From assembly GCA_038502055.1 (NCBI GenBank), contig JAXRKN010000045.1:3494501-3558500 (forward strand): a DNA stretch of 64,000 bases, read 5' to 3'. Every line of letters begins with the position of its first letter. Position 1 is the first letter of the stretch. This document shows positions 60,469-64,000 of this stretch, one piece after another. Below the pieces are notes generated by a model that ran no database searches, had not been told where the DNA came from, and was given only the letters and a program-made list of their open reading frames with translations. The position numbers were made by a program, and so were the translations under genes. This DNA comes from Tanytarsus gracilentus (lineage: Eukaryota; Arthropoda; Insecta; Diptera; Chironomidae).

Positions 60469-62125
60469 TAGTTATGTTTTGTTAATAAAAGCTCTTTACT
60501 CCAAATGCACCATAAAACGAGTGCTGAACCAAATGCTATTGACTTAATCGATTGTGTCAATATAGGAGTGTGCTCAAATGAACTTTTTAATTCAAGGAAA
60601 GCTTTTTAGGAAAATTAAAAATTTAAAACTTTTCTGAAGCTTATAAAAGCTTTTTAAAATTTTTAAACCCAGTTTAAAAAATTTAAAAATTTCGTTCTAA
60701 ATTCCATAAACAGTTTTTTAATGGAAAATAAGCCAGCAGTGTCTTGAATAAATATATGGAACAAAAAGGTGCACATAGTAAATGCATCTGCTCGAAAAAG
60801 GAATTGCTAATGGCGTTACATTGTGGTCAGAAATTTACACAAAATTTACATTCGCAATCAGCATTTGCAGCTGTTTAGTGATGAGCAGAAAGCGAGTGAA
60901 AGAGATAATCAAGAAATGTTGCGGTTATTGATTGCGAGAGAAATATTTAATTTAGTTTCGGCTTTGAAATAGTTCATTAATGAAGTGCTAAAGGTAATAA
61001 AGATGAATTTTGCAGATTCAAAATTTTATGAATCTTTAAATTTTAATTAAAGCACAAAAATTAAAGCTCAAATTGCGTGAAGGTAAGAGAAGCTCTTTAA
61101 TAATTCCTTCGAATCCATTATGATGTCATTAAAACTTTATCTATAAAATTTCTTCATCTCCGCACCTTGAAGTATCGTCAATAAATCTCTTCCACCTATT
61201 TCACTCGAAGGCATATCCAGCGAAAAAATTCTCATTTTGAGATGAGCGTAAAGATTGAAACTCACGTACCGCTAATTAATTATCAATAATTTCCATTATC
61301 ATTAAAATCTAATTAATTATCACAAAATATATAGTGCTCGGCACGTAATGATAAATTTATTAAGATGGCAATTCGTAATTAGATCCCCGGCTCTCGATCT
61401 CATCAAGCCCGCACACACAAATGACTGGTTGTGAGCATTATCCTTTCCACTATGCTCTCGCATTGCACATAAATTTTTATCACCGCATAATTATTTCAAA
61501 TGCCACAAATGCCTATATAATGCTCCGCCGTCGAGCTTGGACAGTGTCGAGCGAAGAGTGGTGAGAAAAGTTAATAGACAAACATAAATTTTATTGTAAT
61601 TGAATCTGAAAAATGAGAGGGATGAAAAAAATTTCATGAAAACGTTCAAAGATTTAATGAAATAAAAAATATCTTAAATTTATTTGAGTTGAATAATTTT
61701 TTCAAGTCATATTGAGTAACAACAAAGTCACACTCATAACCCACTTCACTTTGTTTATTAAAAGATAACGAATCACGTTTTTTTGCACTTTCTATACATT
61801 CATCCACTCAAAATCTTGATTGTTATTTTTTCCACCAAAATATTGCATGCAAGTAATTAATTTTTTACCAAGGATAGACATGAAAAATATTTTCAATTAA
61901 AAAAATAATCGAAGATGAAAAATAAAATGAAAAAATTTAAACTTAAATAATTTTTTTTCTGAGTCCACGCGTGGATTTTTTTAACACATTTGAAGTGTCT
62001 CGTATCTGATAACTTTCGTGAAGTTCACGTGAATTTTTTGCACTCGTCTGGTTGGTGATACTTTAGGTACTTATCAAAACTGATAATTAATTAACCAATC
62101 GAGGAAAATTGAAAAATTCTGAGAG
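60469..62125. other. Intergenic region upstream of the MINPP-like gene
   Basis: AT-rich, with no supported gene. The right end holds the MINPP-like promoter. Confidence 0.5.
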
Positions 62126-62133
62126 TATAAAAA
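62126..62133 (+). promoter_or_regulatory. TATA box of the MINPP-like gene
   Basis: TATAAAAA, about 30-35 bp before a TTCATAA initiator-like site at 62158-62164. A short noncoding exon follows and ends at a GTAAGC donor (62188); the acceptor CAG at 62236-62238 abuts the ATG. The strong TATA box suggests regulated, tissue-specific expression. Confidence 0.65.
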
Positions 62134-62238
62134 GGCGTTGGTGAATTGAGAAAGTAATTCATAAACTTTACAGCAAGCAAGTTAAAAGTAAGCTTAAAAG
62201 GAGAAAAAATATTTTAAGCTAATTAAAAAATATTTCAG

Positions 62239-63603
62239 ATGATGCTCGCAATTTTCATCATCTCCTTGGCCTCAATGGCAACTGCCCAATCTGGCCATTG
62301 CTACTACACAGATCCACTTCAACCACAACGTGCAATGTTCAGCACCATCACTGCATTCGACAGCATTCGTGGCAATCAACTCAGCTTACAATTGTCAACT
62401 TGCACACCTGCACGATTGTGGATGTTAAGCAGAGGAGGTTCAAGACTACCCGATGATATTCAAATTAACACCATGAGAACTTTCTCACAAGCCGTTTTTC
62501 CACGTGTTTTCAGCTCAATAAATGCTGGGCGTTCACAACTTTGCGATCCTGATGCTAACAATTTAAGATTTTGGGCATTCAATACCTCAATTACACCCGA
62601 TAGAAGTTTGGAGCTCGCTCAAACAGGTTGGACTGAAATTAGAAATTTGGCCATGAGACTTCAGGCAAGATTCCCACAAGTATTGCCAAGAACTTACAAT
62701 CCAGCACAGTTCAGATTCAGACACACTGATAGAGAGAGAACAGCTGACTCTGCATTGGCTTATGCCGACGGACTTTTTGGACATCAAAATGTTGTTTTGG
62801 AAGAGGGTGTTAGTCCCGATAGACTCTTAAGACCAATTGACTCATGCCGTCTCTACGATCAATGGGCATCAAACAATGTTGAACGAGATGCATTCAGAGC
62901 AGGCCCAGAATTTAATCTTATGATGACTCAAGTGAACACTAGATTGGGTTTGAGTGGAGCAGAAGCACTTTCAGCTTCGGAAATTTTGACACTCACTGAT
63001 CTCTGTAGATTTGAACAAAATTGGTGGCCTACAATGAATTCAGCATGGTGTGGACCATTGACAGTCGTTAATCACGATGTTTTGTCATTTTCTGACGATT
63101 TATCGTAAGTTAATTATTCATTAAGTAAAAAAGCTTAATTTTTAATTTTTAGAACTTTCCAAACTTCCGGTTATGGTGGGGATGAAGCTCTTTTCCGTAA
63201 CATCAACTGTCGTGCCATGCAAGAGCTTCTTCAATTCCTTCAGTCAACAAATCCCAATGAACATTTGGCTCGCATTCACATTTCACACTCAGCCGTCATT
63301 CGCCTCTTCCTCGTCACTTTGGGAGTTTTTCGCGATAATGTTCCGTTGAATCGCAACAATTTCCCTCAACAAGCAGGTCGCTTGTGGAATTCAAGTCGCA
63401 TCTCATCAATGGCAACAAACTTGGTTATTGTTCAGCACACTTGTGCAAGTGGAGATAACGACATTGTTGTCTTCTACAATGAGCGACCACTTGCCATTCC
63501 TGGATGTGAGCAAGCTGGACTTTGCAAACAATCGACATTCTTCAGATTGTTTGAAAGATTTGTCAGTGCCAATTGCGACCAATTGTACTGCAGCAGAAAT
63601 TAA
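62239..63603 (+). CDS. Secreted MINPP-like histidine-phosphatase family protein with altered catalytic motifs
   Basis: Exons 62239-63104 and 63153-63603 (TAA) give 438 aa, the usual length of multiple inositol polyphosphate phosphatases. The start ATGATG lies right at a 5' UTR acceptor and begins a signal peptide (MMLAIFIISLASMATAQ). Family features: SIRGNQLSLQLSTCTPARLWMLSRGG, FRHTDRERTADSALAYADGLFG, DLCRFE, SAWCGPL, and CRAMQELLQFL before the second catalytic region. The family's RHGxRxP signature reads RGGSRLP (residues 65-71), so the phosphate-accepting His is Gly. The C-terminal HAE motif reads HSA (residues 334-336), losing the proton donor. Both changes need more than one base, so sequencing error is unlikely. 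It is predicted to be secreted and catalytically dead, perhaps keeping ligand binding; that last point is inference. No KDEL-like tail (ends LYCSRN). Confidence 0.9.
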
Positions 63604-64000
63604 AAAATTCTTTAAAGTCAAATCTTGTAATTTTTGAAGAATTTAAATAAAAATATTTAAAATTTCTGAAATATAAAAGCTAATTTGTAGATTATTCAAG
63701 TTCAAAATCCTTAAAGCCATCCAATAAATTTTATATAAAAAGGAATTAAAGCTATGAGAGAGAAAAATATGAACACTTTAACGACGATGATGGCCATTGG
63801 CGAGAGTATTCATTAACGCTATCGTAATTTTGCAAGGACATCTAAGCGAAATGAGGTCAGTTCATTTTAGTCACATCCTCTTCTTCCTTCATTTATCTGC
63901 CTGGCGGCGTTATTAAATTTCCTTTGAGTGACATTCGAGAAAGGAGAAGGATGAAGATGATGAAGTGCAAGGGAAGGAAAAATTCAATTCTTTGTATTTA
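63604..64000. other. 3' UTR and start of next intergenic region
   Basis: Probable polyadenylation signal AATAAA near 63645. No further gene is visible before the window ends. Confidence 0.55.

Noticed and set aside
1..64000. CRISPR arrays, bacterial operons, phage or plasmid features
   Set aside because: The sequence is clearly eukaryotic (spliced insect genes). The only regular repeats are minisatellites without CRISPR-like unique spacers.

Overview
This window is AT-rich eukaryotic nuclear DNA from an insect. It has short introns (mostly 45-70 bp) with GT/AG borders, AATAAA polyadenylation signals, TATA/Inr core promoters and an insect gene set. Gene content and compact structure suggest a lower dipteran (nematoceran, perhaps a chironomid-like midge). 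That placement is inference; no marker gene fixes it. All gene models below were built by hand from reading frames plus splice sites whose phases join correctly.

Left third (1-32 kb), gene-dense. In order: the 3' part of a trypsin-like (CLIP-SP type) serine protease (+); a minisatellite made of NF-kappaB-like palindromes; a muscle protein 20-type calponin gene (-) divergent from a transgelin/calponin-like gene (+); a takeout/JHBP secreted carrier (+); an unidentified EGF-like/mucin-stalk type I membrane protein (+); a Wsck-like WSC/FN3 receptor pseudokinase (+), convergent with a putative RNA polymerase I RPA34-like gene (-); the latter divergent from a KH+DEAD-box helicase of the DDX43 type (+); an 18-finger C2H2 zinc-finger gene (+), convergent with atlastin (-); then a 3-kb gap and a DC-STAMP/sneaky-like membrane protein with a C-terminal RING-like zinc finger (+).

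Middle and right (32-62 kb), a roughly 30-kb gene-poor tract. It holds a decayed sulfotransferase pseudogene (-), a short retroposon-like insertion with 22-bp direct repeats and a TCAA-type tail, and two nested pairs of inverted duplicated blocks (40.4-41.0 kb with 59.9-60.5 kb; 49.6-51.7 kb with 57.3-59.5 kb). The larger pair carries two copies of a Tctex-type dynein light chain gene: intact on the minus strand, frameshifted on the plus strand. The rest is AT-rich sequence in which I see no coding signal.

Right end (62-64 kb). A secreted multiple inositol polyphosphate phosphatase-like gene with its own TATA box. Both catalytic motifs of the histidine phosphatase family are altered, so it is probably not an active phosphatase.

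No operon-like logic is expected here; the genes are functionally unrelated neighbours. The most unusual items are the kappaB-palindrome minisatellite, the nested inverted duplications with unequal spacing, the sulfotransferase relic and the MINPP-like protein lacking its catalytic histidine.
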